The notes beneath the pieces were generated by a model. The model did no database searches. It had not been told where the DNA came from and was given only the letters and a program-made list of their open reading frames with translations. A program made the translations under genes and the position numbers. 6,244 nucleotides of DNA, taken from contig CAZXOC010000370.1 of NCBI GenBank assembly GCA_964642165.1, positions 1 through 6,244 of the forward strand, read 5' to 3'. The DNA is from CAYRVX01 sp964642165. GTDB taxonomy: Bacteria > Planctomycetota > Phycisphaerae > SM23-33. Below, piece after piece: positions 6,105-6,244 of the stretch; positions within the stretch are counted from its first letter, which is position 1, and each line of letters starts with the position of its first letter.

Positions 6105-6244
6105 ATGGTGGAGGCAGAGCGATGCTGGCGGGAGTCGGCCGTGGTGGGCGTGGGCTTCACGGCCGCGGTGTTCGTGACGTACTTCCTGCTGGGGCTGGGG
6201 CTGCTGGGGGCGATCAAGACCTTCTCGGTCAGCCGCGGCATCTC
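6105..6244 (+). CDS. CcdA/DsbD-like membrane protein fragment, runs off the window
   Basis: From the ATG at 6105 the frame gives a short polar lead (EAERCWRES), then a strongly hydrophobic segment VVGVGFTAAVFVTYFLLGLG and LLGAIKTFSVSRGI, and continues past the window end. From the TGC codon onward virtually every third position is G or C, so coding is likely. The segment resembles the middle of the CcdA/DsbD-type transmembrane domain (thiol-redox or cytochrome c biogenesis families), where a helix of the form FTxxVFxTYFLxGLGLL follows an NPC-containing first helix. That first helix and any signal peptide are not found upstream, and the frame stays open leftward through non-coding-looking sequence. 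This suggests 5' truncation near the adjacent repeat motif. The family assignment is from memory of the motif pattern and is moderate only. Confidence 0.5.
   Translation, partial: MVEAERCWRESAVVGVGFTAAVFVTYFLLGLGLLGAIKTFSVSRGI

Noticed and set aside
1..6244. CRISPR array, tRNA, rRNA or riboswitch
   Set aside because: No regularly spaced short repeats, no tRNA-like cloverleaf with a CCA end and no conserved rRNA sequence were seen; the only repeats are the REP- and RAYT-related ones listed.

Overview
The window is high-GC bacterial DNA, most likely from a planctomycete or a relative in the PVC group. This is inferred from the style of the Tat-exported sulfatase and from the very GC-rich dispersed repeats; there is no rRNA or marker gene to settle it. 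It reads as a repeat-riddled accessory stretch in which several genes have been cut at their edges by small repeats.

Layout. Positions 1-852 hold no intact gene. They contain two related REP/REPIN-like inverted-repeat units (43-146 and 281-375) and a decayed copy of a repeat (537-869) carrying the C-terminal coding remnant of a REP-associated tyrosine transposase (RAYT, IS200/Y1 type). Positions 853-3729 hold three co-oriented genes with tight spacing. The first encodes an unrecognised 164-residue protein whose start lies inside the repeat. The second is an unrecognised, probably exported 397-residue helical protein coupled to the first by an ATGA overlap. The third is a PstS-like periplasmic substrate-binding protein whose second domain is truncated where it runs into a second RAYT-derived repeat (3635-3871). 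After a short gene-free spacer, an intact minus-strand sulfatase (4085-5845) has a twin-arginine signal and a C-x-P-S-R formylglycine site. At the right edge, 6105-6244 encodes a 5'-truncated piece of a membrane protein resembling CcdA/DsbD-type proteins, next to a solo copy of the repeat's terminal motif (6061-6075).

How it fits together. The three-gene block looks like a fragment of a larger envelope-associated operon, bounded on both sides by direct copies of the same RAYT-derived repeat and missing coding sequence at least at its 3' end. No ABC permease or ATPase accompanies the binding protein. The sulfatase is a stand-alone transcription unit whose maturation enzyme is not in the window. 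I found no complete new system. The most notable signal is that one short repeat motif, which carries its own ATG, sits at or near the edges of several truncated or hybrid reading frames.
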